From: Rufibacter radiotolerans
GTDB taxonomy: Bacteria > Bacteroidota > Bacteroidia > Cytophagales > Hymenobacteraceae
DNA length: 64,000 nucleotides
Reading direction: 5' to 3'
Assembly: GCF_001078055.1 (NCBI RefSeq)
Contig: NZ_CP010777.1
Coordinates: forward strand, 3,563,001-3,627,000
Shown: one piece after another, positions 36,007 to 44,807 of the stretch
Layout: every line of letters starts with the position of its first letter
How positions within the stretch are numbered: the stretch's first letter is position 1
Notes under the pieces: model-generated
Told to the model about the DNA's origin: nothing
Databases searched by the model: none
What the model saw: the letters and a program-made list of their open reading frames with translations, nothing else
Translations under genes and position numbers: made by a program

Positions 36007-36164
36007 GTGATTAGAAGCCTTTGGGCACTTCTGTCATTAAAGCCGGTTTAATTAAGAACTACTAGCCACCTTCTCCCTTTCCACCCCACTTTCCTCAAAA
36101 ACACCCTCCAACCGCCATCCTCTTTGCATTAAACCAAGAACCTGTTCTTACCTTCCTTTTTCCG

Positions 36165-36196
36165 TTTCGCAATCGAATCAGAATAGATTAACTTTG
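36165..36196 (+). promoter_or_regulatory. Candidate promoter of dnaX, near-leaderless
   Basis: TTTC (36165) and TAACTTTG (36189-36196) separated by 20 bases. The -7 box ends only 7 bases before the ATG, implying a leaderless or very short-leader mRNA. Confidence 0.5.
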
Positions 36197-36203
36197 TAGA
36201 GCG

Positions 36204-38123
36204 ATGGAGAATTTTGTTGTATCTGCTAGGAAATACCGCCCGGCCACCTTTGACAGTGTGGTGGGGCAGCACCATATTACTACTACTTTAAAGAACGCAA
36301 TCAGCAGTAACCACCTGGCCCAGGCGTTCCTTTTCTGCGGCCCGAGGGGCGTGGGCAAGACCACTTGCGCGCGTATTCTGGCCAAGACCATCAACTGCCA
36401 GAACCTGACGGCTGAGGTAGAGGCCTGCAATACCTGTGACTCCTGTAAGAGCTTCAATACCAACAGCTCCTTCAATGTGCATGAGCTGGATGCGGCGTCT
36501 AACAACTCGGTAGATGACATCAGAAACCTGGTGGAGCAGGTGCGCTATGCGCCCCAGACGGGCAAGTACAAGATCTATATCATAGATGAGGTGCACATGC
36601 TCTCCAACTCGGCGTTCAACGCGTTTCTGAAGACCCTGGAGGAGCCGCCGTCCTACGCTATTTTCATTCTGGCTACTACTGAGCGTCATAAGATCATCCC
36701 CACCATTTTATCACGGTGCCAGATCTTTGACTTCAACCGCATTCAGATTGAAGACATGGTGCGGCACCTTGACAGCATTGCCGGCAAAGAGCAAATCAAA
36801 GCCGATGCCGATGCCCTGCACCTGATCGCCCAGAAAGCCGACGGCGCCCTGCGCGATGCCTTGTCCATCTTTGACCAGATGGTGACCTTCTCGGGCAACC
36901 ACCTCACCTACAAGGCCACCGTGCAGAACCTGCACATCCTGGACTATGACTATTACTTCCGGCTCACAGACTTCCTGCTCACGCAGAATCTGAGCGGTGC
37001 GTTGCTTTTATATGATGAGATCCTGAAGAACGGTTTTGACAGCCATAACTTCGTGCTTGGTATTGGCGAGCACTTCCGGAGTCTCTTGGTATGCAAAGAC
37101 CAGGTAACCATTCAGTTGCTGCAGGTCTCTGAGAATATAAAGGCGCAATACGCGGTGCAGGCCCAGGAGGCTTCGCTCAGTTTCCTGCTGTCAGGATTGA
37201 ACCTGGTAGGTACCTGTGACCAGAACTTTAAATCTACCAAGAACCAGCGGCTGCATGTAGAGCTGCTACTCATGAAACTGGCGCATCTGCCCCACGCCCT
37301 GCAACTGGCCCAAGACGTCTCTGTAACCGGAGAGGTTAAAAAAAAAACTAATGGAAGTTCCGGCATAACCGCGCCAGCTCCTTCCCTTCCTGCCCCGTCG
37401 GCCCCGGCACCAGCCGTAACTGCCCCGGCAGCGCCGCCGGTTTTGGCCCCTTCTGCGCAAAACACTGCAGAAACGCACCACAACACCGCCCCATCAGACA
37501 TGGATTCGGGCGAAGACCCCATCTTTGACACGTACCCAGAGGAGGCGCCTTCATTGGTGCCTGAAATGGCCAAACCCGCTCCGGTCATGGCTGCCCCGGC
37601 GGCTCCGTTGCGCACCGCCTCGTCTCCCCTGGCCAGCCGCAAAGTCTCCAAACTGCCCAGCCTCAAGAACATTGAGGAACGGGTGGCAGCCTCGGCGGCG
37701 CCAATGGTAGAGGTGCTGGAGGAGGAAACCGAAGCCTACGTGCCCGGCACTCTGCCCACCATTAACGCCCATAAACTAAAGCAGCTCTGGCAACTGTACG
37801 TAGACCGCGTCAAGCACACCGACCGCACCCTGGAGTACACCATCCTGAACCGTGAGTGGTACTTTGATGCCGAGAAAGCCGAAGTACACCTGCAGGTGGA
37901 AAACGAGGTGCAGGTAGCCGAATTCAACAGCTTTAAGCCCGAGTTTCTTCTGTTTCTGCGCCAGGGACTGGGCCATAACCGCCTGCAGGTGACCATAGAC
38001 GTGGTACAGCAGGAAAACGGCCGCAACCTCTACACTTCCCAGGACAAGTACAATTACCTGTCGGAGCTTTACCCGGCACTCAAAGATCTGAAAACCCGCC
38101 TGGGCCTGGACACCGATTTCTAA
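36204..38123 (+). CDS. dnaX: DNA polymerase III subunit tau (and gamma)
   Basis: 639 residues, the size of E. coli tau (643). It is the ATPase of the clamp loader. Walker A GPRGVGKTT (46-54), zinc cysteines C65, C75, C78 and C81, Walker B IIDEVHML (127-133), sensor 1 ILATTE and the SRC motif (170-172) are all present. Domain III ends near residue 375. Residues about 378-500 are an Ala/Pro-rich linker, followed by a tau-specific C-terminal domain (about 520-639). Codons 379-381 are a run of ten A (37338-37347); a -1 shift there reads AAC then TAA at once, giving a gamma-like form of about 382 residues (see findings). The gene ends with a clear hairpin terminator. Confidence 0.97.
   Translation: MENFVVSARKYRPATFDSVVGQHHITTTLKNAISSNHLAQAFLFCGPRGVGKTTCARILAKTINCQNLTAEVEACNTCDSCKSFNTNSSFNVHELDAASNNSVDDIRNLVEQVRYAPQTGKYKIYIIDEVHMLSNSAFNAFLKTLEEPPSYAIFILATTERHKIIPTILSRCQIFDFNRIQIEDMVRHLDSIAGKEQIKADADALHLIAQKADGALRDALSIFDQMVTFSGNHLTYKATVQNLHILDYDYYFRLTDFLLTQNLSGALLLYDEILKNGFDSHNFVLGIGEHFRSLLVCKDQVTIQLLQVSENIKAQYAVQAQEASLSFLLSGLNLVGTCDQNFKSTKNQRLHVELLLMKLAHLPHALQLAQDVSVTGEVKKKTNGSSGITAPAPSLPAPSAPAPAVTAPAAPPVLAPSAQNTAETHHNTAPSDMDSGEDPIFDTYPEEAPSLVPEMAKPAPVMAAPAAPLRTASSPLASRKVSKLPSLKNIEERVAASAAPMVEVLEEETEAYVPGTLPTINAHKLKQLWQLYVDRVKHTDRTLEYTILNREWYFDAEKAEVHLQVENEVQVAEFNSFKPEFLLFLRQGLGHNRLQVTIDVVQQENGRNLYTSQDKYNYLSELYPALKDLKTRLGLDTDF
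37329..37351 (+). promoter_or_regulatory. Candidate programmed frameshift/slippage site in dnaX
   Basis: GGAGAGG (37329-37335) resembles a Shine-Dalgarno stimulator and is followed by A10 (37338-37347) and CTAATG. In frame 0 it reads Val-Lys-Lys-Lys-Thr; in the -1 frame AAC is followed directly by TAA (37349-37351). Confidence 0.65.
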
Positions 38124-38133
38124 CGACCTGCGT

Positions 38134-38175
38134 AAACCTGTGAGACCTTTACCGTTTCACAGGTTTTTACTTTTA
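38134..38175 (+). terminator. Rho-independent terminator of dnaX
   Basis: 10-bp perfect arms aaacctgtga / tcacaggttt (38134-38166), followed by the T-rich tail tttacttttat. Confidence 0.8.
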
Positions 38176-38183
38176 TCCCCTCC

Positions 38184-38711
38184 ATGAGCAACCTCTTCGA
38201 CCGTAAAACCGACAATTTCTTTGGAAGCCTCAGTTACGTGGGCTATGTCCTTTTAGTAGTCGGTCTGGCAACGGCTAGCAGTCCCTGGTGGTGGGGTGAA
38301 GGCGCCGACCAAACCCAGATGCTGGCGGTAGGCGGTTTATTGGTGGTGCTGGGGTTCCTGTTCAAATTCACTTACCATGGTTTCCAGCTGGATCTTGCGC
38401 ACCAGCGCGTGCGCGAGTACCTGAGCATGTTCGGGTTCAAGACCGGCAGATGGGCCCCGCTGCCCGCCTTCCAGCGTGTCACCCTCACTTCTAACCTTCA
38501 GCTGGCCCCTGACCACGGGCATTCCCACGGCGAGGAACCAGCGCCTCTGGTCACCTGGTACACCATCGGGCTTTATTCCCAATCCCCCTCGGCAGACTAT
38601 GAACTGCGCACTGATAACCACCAAGACGCCCGGAAGACAATGCAGCTTTTGGCGGAGAAATTAAGGATTGCCGCTGAGGACCATACCTTGGTAACGGCGC
38701 CTTTGGGGTAG
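38184..38711 (+). CDS. Membrane protein of unknown function (175 aa)
   Basis: 175 residues. Two membrane helices (about 17-37, SYVGYVLLVVGLATA; and 49-66, AVGGLLVVLGFLFKFTYHG) separated by a short loop with SSPWWWGEG, then a cytoplasmic domain of about 105 residues with a His-rich stretch (DHGHSHGEE). Not recognised. It starts 61 bases after dnaX, beyond its terminator, with TACTTTTA as a possible -7 box overlapping the terminator tail. The start at the ATG 38184 gives an ordinary amphipathic N-terminus. Confidence 0.75.
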   Translation: MSNLFDRKTDNFFGSLSYVGYVLLVVGLATASSPWWWGEGADQTQMLAVGGLLVVLGFLFKFTYHGFQLDLAHQRVREYLSMFGFKTGRWAPLPAFQRVTLTSNLQLAPDHGHSHGEEPAPLVTWYTIGLYSQSPSADYELRTDNHQDARKTMQLLAEKLRIAAEDHTLVTAPLG

Positions 38712-38749
38712 TGTTTTGGGGCTGTTTTTCGGGAAACAGGCTTAAAACA
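38712..38749. repeat. GTTTTGGGCC-family palindrome, copy 12
   Basis: tgttttggggctgtttttc with gaaacaggcttaaaaca, imperfect. It starts at the stop codon of the 175-aa gene. Confidence 0.78.
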
Positions 38750-38843
38750 GGTTGATCTGCAGGAGTGTATCATCCTCCCTACCCATTTCAAAGGGGGACG
38801 GACTAAAGTGTGTAGCTGATTAGATCTTTATCAGATATGTAGA

Positions 38844-38862
38844 GGCGTTACACTGTAACGCC
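38844..38862. repeat. Second palindrome family, copy A (GGCGTTACACTGTAACGCC)
   Basis: 9-bp perfect arms around one base. The flanks (tgtaga before, gtgg after) are shared with copy B in inverted orientation. Confidence 0.75.
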
Positions 38863-38977
38863 GTGGCTCTTCGCAGCAGTGCCGCCTAACCCCACCTAAC
38901 CCCACATTTGCAACCAAAAATTACTGCTGTGTATCAAGGTCTGTTCTTAACGAGCCGTTTCTGTTATATGGCACTAC

Positions 38978-38996
38978 GGCGTTACAGTGTAACGCC
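38978..38996. repeat. Second palindrome family, copy B
   Basis: GGCGTTACAGTGTAACGCC. Read on the minus strand it equals copy A, including the TGTAG flank, so A and B form an inverted pair 115 bases apart. Confidence 0.75.
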
Positions 38997-39088
38997 GCTA
39001 CATTGATCAACAATACCAGTTTGCGCCTTCTCAAAAAACCTCGTAGTGTGCGCAGCTCTTTTCGAGTGTCTACGCCAATTACCCCAAG

Positions 39089-39125
39089 CGTTTTGGGCCT
39101 GTTTTCGCAAAAACAGCCCCAAAAC
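39089..39125. repeat. GTTTTGGGCC-family palindrome, copy 13
   Basis: cgttttgggcctgttttc / aaaaacagccccaaaac, near-perfect. Lies about 100 bases before the M16 peptidase start. Confidence 0.85.
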
Positions 39126-39189
39126 ACCCACACACTTCTCCCCTATCCAAAAGCGTTAGCACCTATACAAGCAAATGCTTTCATTTTCC

Positions 39190-39197
39190 TATATTTG
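39190..39197 (+). promoter_or_regulatory. Candidate -7 box of the M16 peptidase gene
   Basis: TATATTTG, a full match to TAnnTTTG, 25 bases before the GTG start. No good -33 partner was found. Confidence 0.42.
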
Positions 39198-39222
39198 ATA
39201 ACTAACAATCCACCCATTTCCC

Positions 39223-42186
39223 GTGAAGAAAAAACTCCTTCCTTTCTCTATACTAAGCGCCTTGCTGTTAACCCAGTGTAAAACCAGCGCGCCTACCCAA
39301 ACCGCCCAGGACACCGCCCCCGCCATGGTGGTGGAAGCGCCTAAGGAAGCCTTTCCGTACAAGACCGTTCCCAATGACCCGCTCAAGGCGCGCATTTACA
39401 CCCTGGACAATGGCCTGACGGTGTACCTCACGCAGTACAAAGATGCGCCACGCATTCAGACGTACATTGCCGTGCGCGCGGGCAGCAAGAATGACCCGGC
39501 CAATGCCACGGGGTTGGCGCATTACCTGGAGCACATGGCCTTTAAGGGCTCAAGCCGCCTGGGCACTATTAATTGGCAGAAGGAGCAGGAAGAACTGGCC
39601 AAGATAGAGGGCCTGTATGAAACCTACCGCACCCAGAAAGACCCGGCGCTGCGCAAGAAAACCTACCACCAGATTGACTCTATCTCGGGGGTGGCCGCCA
39701 AGTATGCGGTGCCCAATGAGTATGACAAACTGGTGGCGGCCATGGGCATGAAAAACTCCAACGCCAGCACCTGGGTGGAGCAGACCATTTACTACGGTGA
39801 CATCCCCAGCAACCAACTGGCCAAGTGGGCCCTGCTGGAATCAGAGCGGCTGGGCGTCATGATCCCGAGGCTGTTCCACACCGAGCTGGAGGCGGTGTAC
39901 GAGGAGAAGAACCGCTCCCTGGACAATGACAACAACAAGGCCTTTGAGGCGGCCTTCGCGGCACTGTTCCCTACGCACCAGTACGGCGCGCAGACCACCA
40001 TTGGCACGGTGGAGCACCTCAAGAACCCGTCCATCACCGAAATCAAGAAGTACTTTGATAAGTACTACGTGCCCAACAACATGGCCATTGCCATGAGCGG
40101 CGACCTGGACTTTGACCAGACCATCAGAACCATTAACGAGCATTTCGGCCGTTGGAAAAAGAAGGAAGTGCCGGCCTATACGCCTCCGCAGGAAAAGCCT
40201 ATCACGGCCCCGGTGGTGAAAGAAGTGCTGGGACCTGAGTCTGAAATGCTGCTGATGGCCTACCGGTTCCCGGGCATTAAGTCTAAAGACGCGTTGGTAC
40301 TGCGCATGATCAACCAGATCCTGAGCAACGGCCAGGCCGGTCTCATTGACCTGAACATTAACCAGAAGCAGGCGGCCTTGGGCGCAGGGTCTTTCTCTGA
40401 GATTTACAATGATTACAGCGCGCATTTCCTGAGTGGAAACCCGCGCCAGGGCCAGACCCTGGACCAAGTGAAGAACCTGCTGCTGCAGCAGATTGAGCTG
40501 GTGAAGAAAGGGCAGTTTGAGGACTGGCTGATTCCGGCCATTGTGAACAAGAACAAGATAAGCAAGATGCAGGCCTATGAAAGCAATGCGGCCCGCGCCA
40601 CCGCTTTTGTAGACGCCTTTATTGCCCGCCAGGACTGGGCCGATTACCTCAAACAGGAAGAGGCGTTTGAGAAAATCACCAAGCAGGACGTGGTAGACGT
40701 GGCCAACCGCTATTACGGCAACAACTACGCTATTATCTACAAACGCACCGGCCAGGACCCCAATGCCCAGAAAGTGGAGAAACCTACCATCACCCCGGTG
40801 CCCGCCAACCGCGAGGCCCAGTCGGAGTTCTACAAGTCGGTGGCCGCTATTCCGGTGTCTGACCTGCAGCCGCAGTTCGTGGATTACAAGAAAGATATCC
40901 AGCAGGGCACTTTGAAAGGCAACATTCCGGTGTACTTCACCAAGAACCAGGAGAACGGCCTGTTCAGTTTGTACTACATCCTGGACATGGGCACCAACAA
41001 TGACCTGAAGTTGGGCCTGGCCGTGGATTACCTGCAGTACCTGGGCACCGACAAATACTCCGCCGAGGAGCTGCAGAAAGAGTTCTTCAAGATTGGCTGC
41101 TCGTTCAGCGTGTCCTCGGGACAGGACCAGGTGTATGTTTCCTTGACCGGCTTAGATGAGAACCTGGAGAAAGGCCTGCAGCTCTTTGAAAGCCTCCTGC
41201 AAAACCCCAAAGCCGACCAGAAAGCCCTGAACGACATGGTGGCCGGCATCCTGAAAGACCGCAAGGACGCTAAGCTCAACAAGAACATCATCCACAGCGT
41301 GGCCATGGTGAACTACGCCAAGTACGGCCCCAAGAACCCGTTCACGCACATCTTAACTGAGCAGGAACTGAAGAAGGTGAAGCCCTCTGAGCTGATTGCC
41401 CGCATCAAGAGCATTCCTACGTACCAGCACCGGGTGTTGTATTACGGCCCAAGAGAGTTGCAATCCATTACCGCCACCCTAAACACCGGCCATATTGTAC
41501 CCGCCACCCTGCAACCGGTGCCCGCTGAGAAAGCCTTCAAAGAACTGGACATTAACAAGCGCCAGGTGTACTGGACCAACTATGACATGGTGCAGGCCGA
41601 GCTTCTGTTCCTGACCAAGTCTCTGAACTATGATCCTAAGTTGGTACCCACCATCAGGCTCTACAACGAGTACTTTGACGGGGGCATGGGCGCCATTGTG
41701 TTCCAGGAGCTGCGCGAGTCAAGGGCGTTGGCGTATAGTGCTAGCTCCCGGTTTGCCAACGCCAGCCGGAAAGACCGCGCCAACTACATCATGTCGTACA
41801 TCGGCACGCAAAGCGATAAGCTGCCCGAGGCCATGGCCGGCATGCAGGAACTCCTCAATGACTTGCCGGTGGCCGAGACCAACTTCACCAACGCCAAGGC
41901 CTCGGTACGCAACAGCATCGCCACGGAGCGCATTAACAAGGTGGGCATTTTGATGAACTATGAGCAGGCCCGCAAACTGGGCATTGACTATGACATTAGA
42001 AAGGACATCTACCAGAGCCTGGACGCCATGACCCTGGACCAGATCAAGGCGTTTCAGCAGCAGTTTGTGAAAGGCCAGAACCAGACCATTCTGGTGATAG
42101 GCTCCAAGAACCGCCTCAACTTTAAGGAACTGGCCAAGTACGGCACGGTGAAGCAGTTGAGTTTGAAAGAGCTGTTTGGATACTAG
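39223..42186 (+). CDS. M16 family zinc peptidase, lipoprotein
   Basis: 987 residues from the GTG at 39223, which sits directly before a lipoprotein signal (LSALLLTQC, Cys 19); no ATG is available nearby. The inverted zinc motif HYLEH (His100, Glu103, His104) and the distal Glu in ELEAVYEEKNRS mark an active first M16 domain. Two inactive-type repeats follow, so the protein contains both halves of the clamshell in one chain (pitrilysin-like, two M16 plus two M16_C domains). A late block, FQELRESRALAYS, is the usual R/Y motif of the C-terminal half. Probably a periplasmic peptidase for small proteins and peptides. Confidence 0.95.
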   Translation: MKKKLLPFSILSALLLTQCKTSAPTQTAQDTAPAMVVEAPKEAFPYKTVPNDPLKARIYTLDNGLTVYLTQYKDAPRIQTYIAVRAGSKNDPANATGLAHYLEHMAFKGSSRLGTINWQKEQEELAKIEGLYETYRTQKDPALRKKTYHQIDSISGVAAKYAVPNEYDKLVAAMGMKNSNASTWVEQTIYYGDIPSNQLAKWALLESERLGVMIPRLFHTELEAVYEEKNRSLDNDNNKAFEAAFAALFPTHQYGAQTTIGTVEHLKNPSITEIKKYFDKYYVPNNMAIAMSGDLDFDQTIRTINEHFGRWKKKEVPAYTPPQEKPITAPVVKEVLGPESEMLLMAYRFPGIKSKDALVLRMINQILSNGQAGLIDLNINQKQAALGAGSFSEIYNDYSAHFLSGNPRQGQTLDQVKNLLLQQIELVKKGQFEDWLIPAIVNKNKISKMQAYESNAARATAFVDAFIARQDWADYLKQEEAFEKITKQDVVDVANRYYGNNYAIIYKRTGQDPNAQKVEKPTITPVPANREAQSEFYKSVAAIPVSDLQPQFVDYKKDIQQGTLKGNIPVYFTKNQENGLFSLYYILDMGTNNDLKLGLAVDYLQYLGTDKYSAEELQKEFFKIGCSFSVSSGQDQVYVSLTGLDENLEKGLQLFESLLQNPKADQKALNDMVAGILKDRKDAKLNKNIIHSVAMVNYAKYGPKNPFTHILTEQELKKVKPSELIARIKSIPTYQHRVLYYGPRELQSITATLNTGHIVPATLQPVPAEKAFKELDINKRQVYWTNYDMVQAELLFLTKSLNYDPKLVPTIRLYNEYFDGGMGAIVFQELRESRALAYSASSRFANASRKDRANYIMSYIGTQSDKLPEAMAGMQELLNDLPVAETNFTNAKASVRNSIATERINKVGILMNYEQARKLGIDYDIRKDIYQSLDAMTLDQIKAFQQQFVKGQNQTILVIGSKNRLNFKELAKYGTVKQLSLKELFGY

Positions 42187-42210
42187 TTGTTAGTGTTTAG
42201 TTATTAGAGA

Positions 42211-42278
42211 GGGAGCAGCCGCGGGTTGCTCCTTCTTCGTTTTGGGGGTGTTTTGGGGAAAACAGGCTAAAAACGAAG
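42211..42278. repeat. Composite two-hairpin repeat, copy I (contains palindrome copy 14)
   Basis: First hairpin gggagcagcc / ggttgctcc, then the family palindrome cttcgttttgggggtgtttt / aaaacaggctaaaaacgaag (42235-42278). Follows the M16 peptidase stop. Confidence 0.8.
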
Positions 42279-42443
42279 GAGATCATGTAATCATATGCAT
42301 GATGCCTATTGCCTGCGGCATGGGCCTCTCACTTCAAGGTTCCCAGGTAGTTGTGGCTAAAGTAATTGAGGAGCCCTGCACCTTCTGTAATAATTCAGGC
42401 TTGAAGCCTACTAATTAAAGGCATACTACTAAAATAAAGCTCC

Positions 42444-43454
42444 ATGAAGAGATTAATCTTGCTCATTTTCCTACTCCTCTTCTTTGTCTTTAGTAAGTCA
42501 CAGGTGCATGCGCAGGCCTGTCATACCAGGGTATTAGACCCCAATGTTGCGGCCTTTCTGAAAATGATTGGGTATGAAGATTTATCGCTTGCCCAACTAA
42601 GGCGCATGCCCATAGACCAGATTAAGTTTGCAGGTCCGCCGCCAAGACCTTACCCCCAGGAAGATGTCAAAAGGATTAAGATTACCGCAGACAGTATTCC
42701 TGTTCTGGTGTTCAATGCCTCCAAAGGGCAGAACCTTCCTATTCTCATCAATTACCACGGTGGCGGATTCATTTCTCCGCTGCTGCCAGGGTTAGAGCAT
42801 TCTTTGTGGCAGGAGTCTAAAACGTATGGCGCCATTGTGTTCGCCATAGACTACCGTGTGGCCCCCGAACACAAATTTCCGGCAGCGGTAAATGACAGCT
42901 ACCATGCCTTTAAATGGATTGCACAACACGGCAGAGAGTTAGGCGGAGACACCAGCCGCATTGCTTTGATGGGCAACAGTGCCGGAGCCAACCTGGTGGC
43001 AGTCATCGCGCAGAAAGCCAAAAAAGAAGGCATTGCCAGAAAAATAAAGCTGCAGGTAATGAATGGGCTGCCCGTTGACTTGCGCCCGAGCAACATGGAA
43101 ACTTCTATTTCTTACCAGCTAAATGCCAAAGGGTATTTCCAGACAAAAGATGCCTGCTATTTTTCTATAGAAACCTATGCCCCCGGGCAGATCAATAACC
43201 CAGAAGTCTCCCCAATTCTAACCAAAGATTTAACTGGCCTGCCTTCGGCGGTGATTATCAATGCTGAGTTTGACCCCTTACGGGAAGACGGTATTTTATA
43301 TGCCGCCCAATTGAGGAAGGCGGGCGTGAAAGTGTGGGATAAATGCTTCGCGGGGCAGATACATTGTTTAATTGGTTTGCCGCCCGGGGCGCCTGCATTG
43401 CAAGAATATGAGGCCCTGGTGAAGGCAGCGCTGAAAGAGAGTTTCCAAAAATAA
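42444..43454 (+). CDS. Secreted alpha/beta hydrolase (HSL-type, Abhydrolase_3)
   Basis: 336 residues with a signal peptide (SKSQVHAQA). Hormone-sensitive-lipase family marks: oxyanion-hole HGGG (105-108), IDYRVAPEHKFPAAV, nucleophile GNSAG (Ser179), the acid in FDPLREDG and the His in GQIHCLIGLPPG. Members hydrolyse small acyl esters. It is followed by a membrane protein gene after about 110 bases. The substrate cannot be inferred; context gives no pathway. Confidence 0.9.
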   Translation: MKRLILLIFLLLFFVFSKSQVHAQACHTRVLDPNVAAFLKMIGYEDLSLAQLRRMPIDQIKFAGPPPRPYPQEDVKRIKITADSIPVLVFNASKGQNLPILINYHGGGFISPLLPGLEHSLWQESKTYGAIVFAIDYRVAPEHKFPAAVNDSYHAFKWIAQHGRELGGDTSRIALMGNSAGANLVAVIAQKAKKEGIARKIKLQVMNGLPVDLRPSNMETSISYQLNAKGYFQTKDACYFSIETYAPGQINNPEVSPILTKDLTGLPSAVIINAEFDPLREDGILYAAQLRKAGVKVWDKCFAGQIHCLIGLPPGAPALQEYEALVKAALKESFQK

Positions 43455-43562
43455 GTTACCCAAGGTTTCCTTTTAGATGCTCCCATCATGGGTCATCAGA
43501 TACAAGGTCCGTCTGGCGTAGGCCAGCCCTACCCTTCAGGCAAACCCAACAGAAAAGTTAAT

Positions 43563-44138
43563 ATGGACAAGGCATCGTTTTTTAAGGTAAGAATTTGGTT
43601 TACGGCATTGGTAGCCATTGGCATCTGGTCGCTGTTGAGTTATCAGCATTACCATGGGGGCGTGCCTGTTCACCATATCCTGGCAGATGAAAACCTTCCT
43701 AGCTTTTCTAATTGGTGGGGAGCGCTTCTGCTTCCGGTGCTGACCTGGATTTTGTTGTACCGCATAGAAAAAAGAGCCTTCAGCACAAAGGATTCTGGGC
43801 ATTCAGGTGCGCCTACCTCTCTGAAATATGTAGCCCTTGGATTTGCCGGTGCATTATTATTTGGCAGCCTCCTCTCCATCTTCTTCTCGCTAGGGTACCA
43901 AGACCTGCCCGGCTATATGCTGTTAGGCTTATTTGCCCTGGCATTGGTTGTCCCTGTGTACCGCGCCCAGTGCCTGCTGGGTTTTGTACTGGGCATGACC
44001 GTTACCTTTGGCGCCGTTCTGCCCACGGGCGTAGGGCTTATTCTGTCTTTGATTACCGCCGTGATCTTTCTCCTCCTTAGGCCTTCAATCTTGTTTGTCT
44101 TCTCAAAATTGACCCGGAAGCAACCTACCCAAGCTTAA
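43563..44138 (+). CDS. Multi-pass membrane protein of unknown function
   Basis: 191 residues from the ATG at 43563, which directly precedes the first hydrophobic segment; an ATG 75 bases upstream would add a polar stretch of no clear meaning. About five membrane segments (FTALVAIGIWSLLSY, WWGALLLPVLTWILLY, YVALGFAGALLFGSLLSIFF, GYMLLGLFALALVVPVY, and two more near the end). No motif recognised. Confidence 0.7.
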   Translation: MDKASFFKVRIWFTALVAIGIWSLLSYQHYHGGVPVHHILADENLPSFSNWWGALLLPVLTWILLYRIEKRAFSTKDSGHSGAPTSLKYVALGFAGALLFGSLLSIFFSLGYQDLPGYMLLGLFALALVVPVYRAQCLLGFVLGMTVTFGAVLPTGVGLILSLITAVIFLLLRPSILFVFSKLTRKQPTQA

Positions 44139-44186
44139 TCTTTTTCTACTAAGGCCGGCTTCTCTTTAGCTGGTGTAACCTCACAG

Positions 44187-44224
44187 CGTTTTGGGCCTGT
44201 TTTCTGAAAAACAGGCCCAAAACG
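44187..44224. repeat. GTTTTGGGCC-family palindrome, copy 15
   Basis: Perfect 17-bp arms cgttttgggcctgtttt / aaaacaggcccaaaacg with a 4-base loop. The closest copy to the family consensus. 48 bases past the membrane protein stop. Confidence 0.92.
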
Positions 44225-44312
44225 TCCATCCCCCCTCTCCTGAAAATAATTCTTCCTCTACCTGTGATTTTCCTGCGCCTTGCTACACTAATGGGGTGAA
44301 GTTTGATTATAG

Positions 44313-44807
44313 ATGGACCTACACCACCAGTTTACCAGCGTCATCCAAGAGCACAAGGGCTTGATCCTGAAGGTCTCGGCTATGTACACCAACTCCCCAG
44401 AAGACAGGATTGACCTGCAGCAGGAGATTGTGTACCAGCTCTGGAAGTCGTATGGAGCCTTTAAGCAGGAATCTAAGCTGAGTACCTGGATGTACCGCGT
44501 GGCTTTGAATACAGCCATCTCTTACCTAAATCAAACCAGGAGAAGAGTCAGCACTATTCCCTTGCAACTAGAGGCGGACCGTTTAGCCGAGGATTATGAT
44601 AAGACCGAGGAGGAACAGATTCAGCAATTATATACTCAGATTCAGAGCCTTCACCTGCTGGACCGGGGCATCATCCTACTGTTCCTGGAAGGAAAGAAGT
44701 ACGAGGAGATTGCTGCCATTGTAGGCATTACCGCCAGCAACGTGGGTACCAGAATCTCGCGCATCAAAGAAAGACTTAGGACACAACTAGTTAAACAACC
44801 TGCATAA
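44313..44807 (+). CDS. ECF RNA polymerase sigma factor
   Basis: 164 residues. Region 2: SPEDRIDLQQEIVYQLWKSY, then STWMYRVALNTAISYL; region 4: LLDRGIILLFLEGKKYEEIA, then GITASNVGTRISRIKERL, a helix-turn-helix for the -35-type element. This is the extracytoplasmic-function group. It overlaps the next gene by one base (TAATG), so the pair is translationally coupled, and that partner is its likely regulator. The target genes are not visible here. Confidence 0.93.
   Translation: MDLHHQFTSVIQEHKGLILKVSAMYTNSPEDRIDLQQEIVYQLWKSYGAFKQESKLSTWMYRVALNTAISYLNQTRRRVSTIPLQLEADRLAEDYDKTEEEQIQQLYTQIQSLHLLDRGIILLFLEGKKYEEIAAIVGITASNVGTRISRIKERLRTQLVKQPA

Larger units (their letters stand above)
35898..36203. 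other. Intergenic region before dnaX
   Basis: 306 bases. It holds the hairpin at 35975-36006 and the dnaX promoter candidate near its end. No gene was seen. Confidence 0.5.
38712..39222. other. Repeat-rich intergenic region before the M16 peptidase
   Basis: 511 bases without a gene. It holds palindrome copies 12 and 13 at the two sides and, between them, two inverted copies of a second 19-bp palindrome (38844, 38978). A short direct repeat, cctaacccca, occurs twice at about 38885-38905. Confidence 0.65.

Noticed and set aside
38870-39010. Possible tRNA-like or small-RNA fold between the two 19-bp palindromes
   Set aside because: No T-loop sequence, acceptor pairing or CCA-like end could be found; the pairing is explained by the repeats.
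39841-40467. 208-codon frame antisense to the M16 peptidase
   Set aside because: Codon-position shadow of the peptidase; no recognisable domain.
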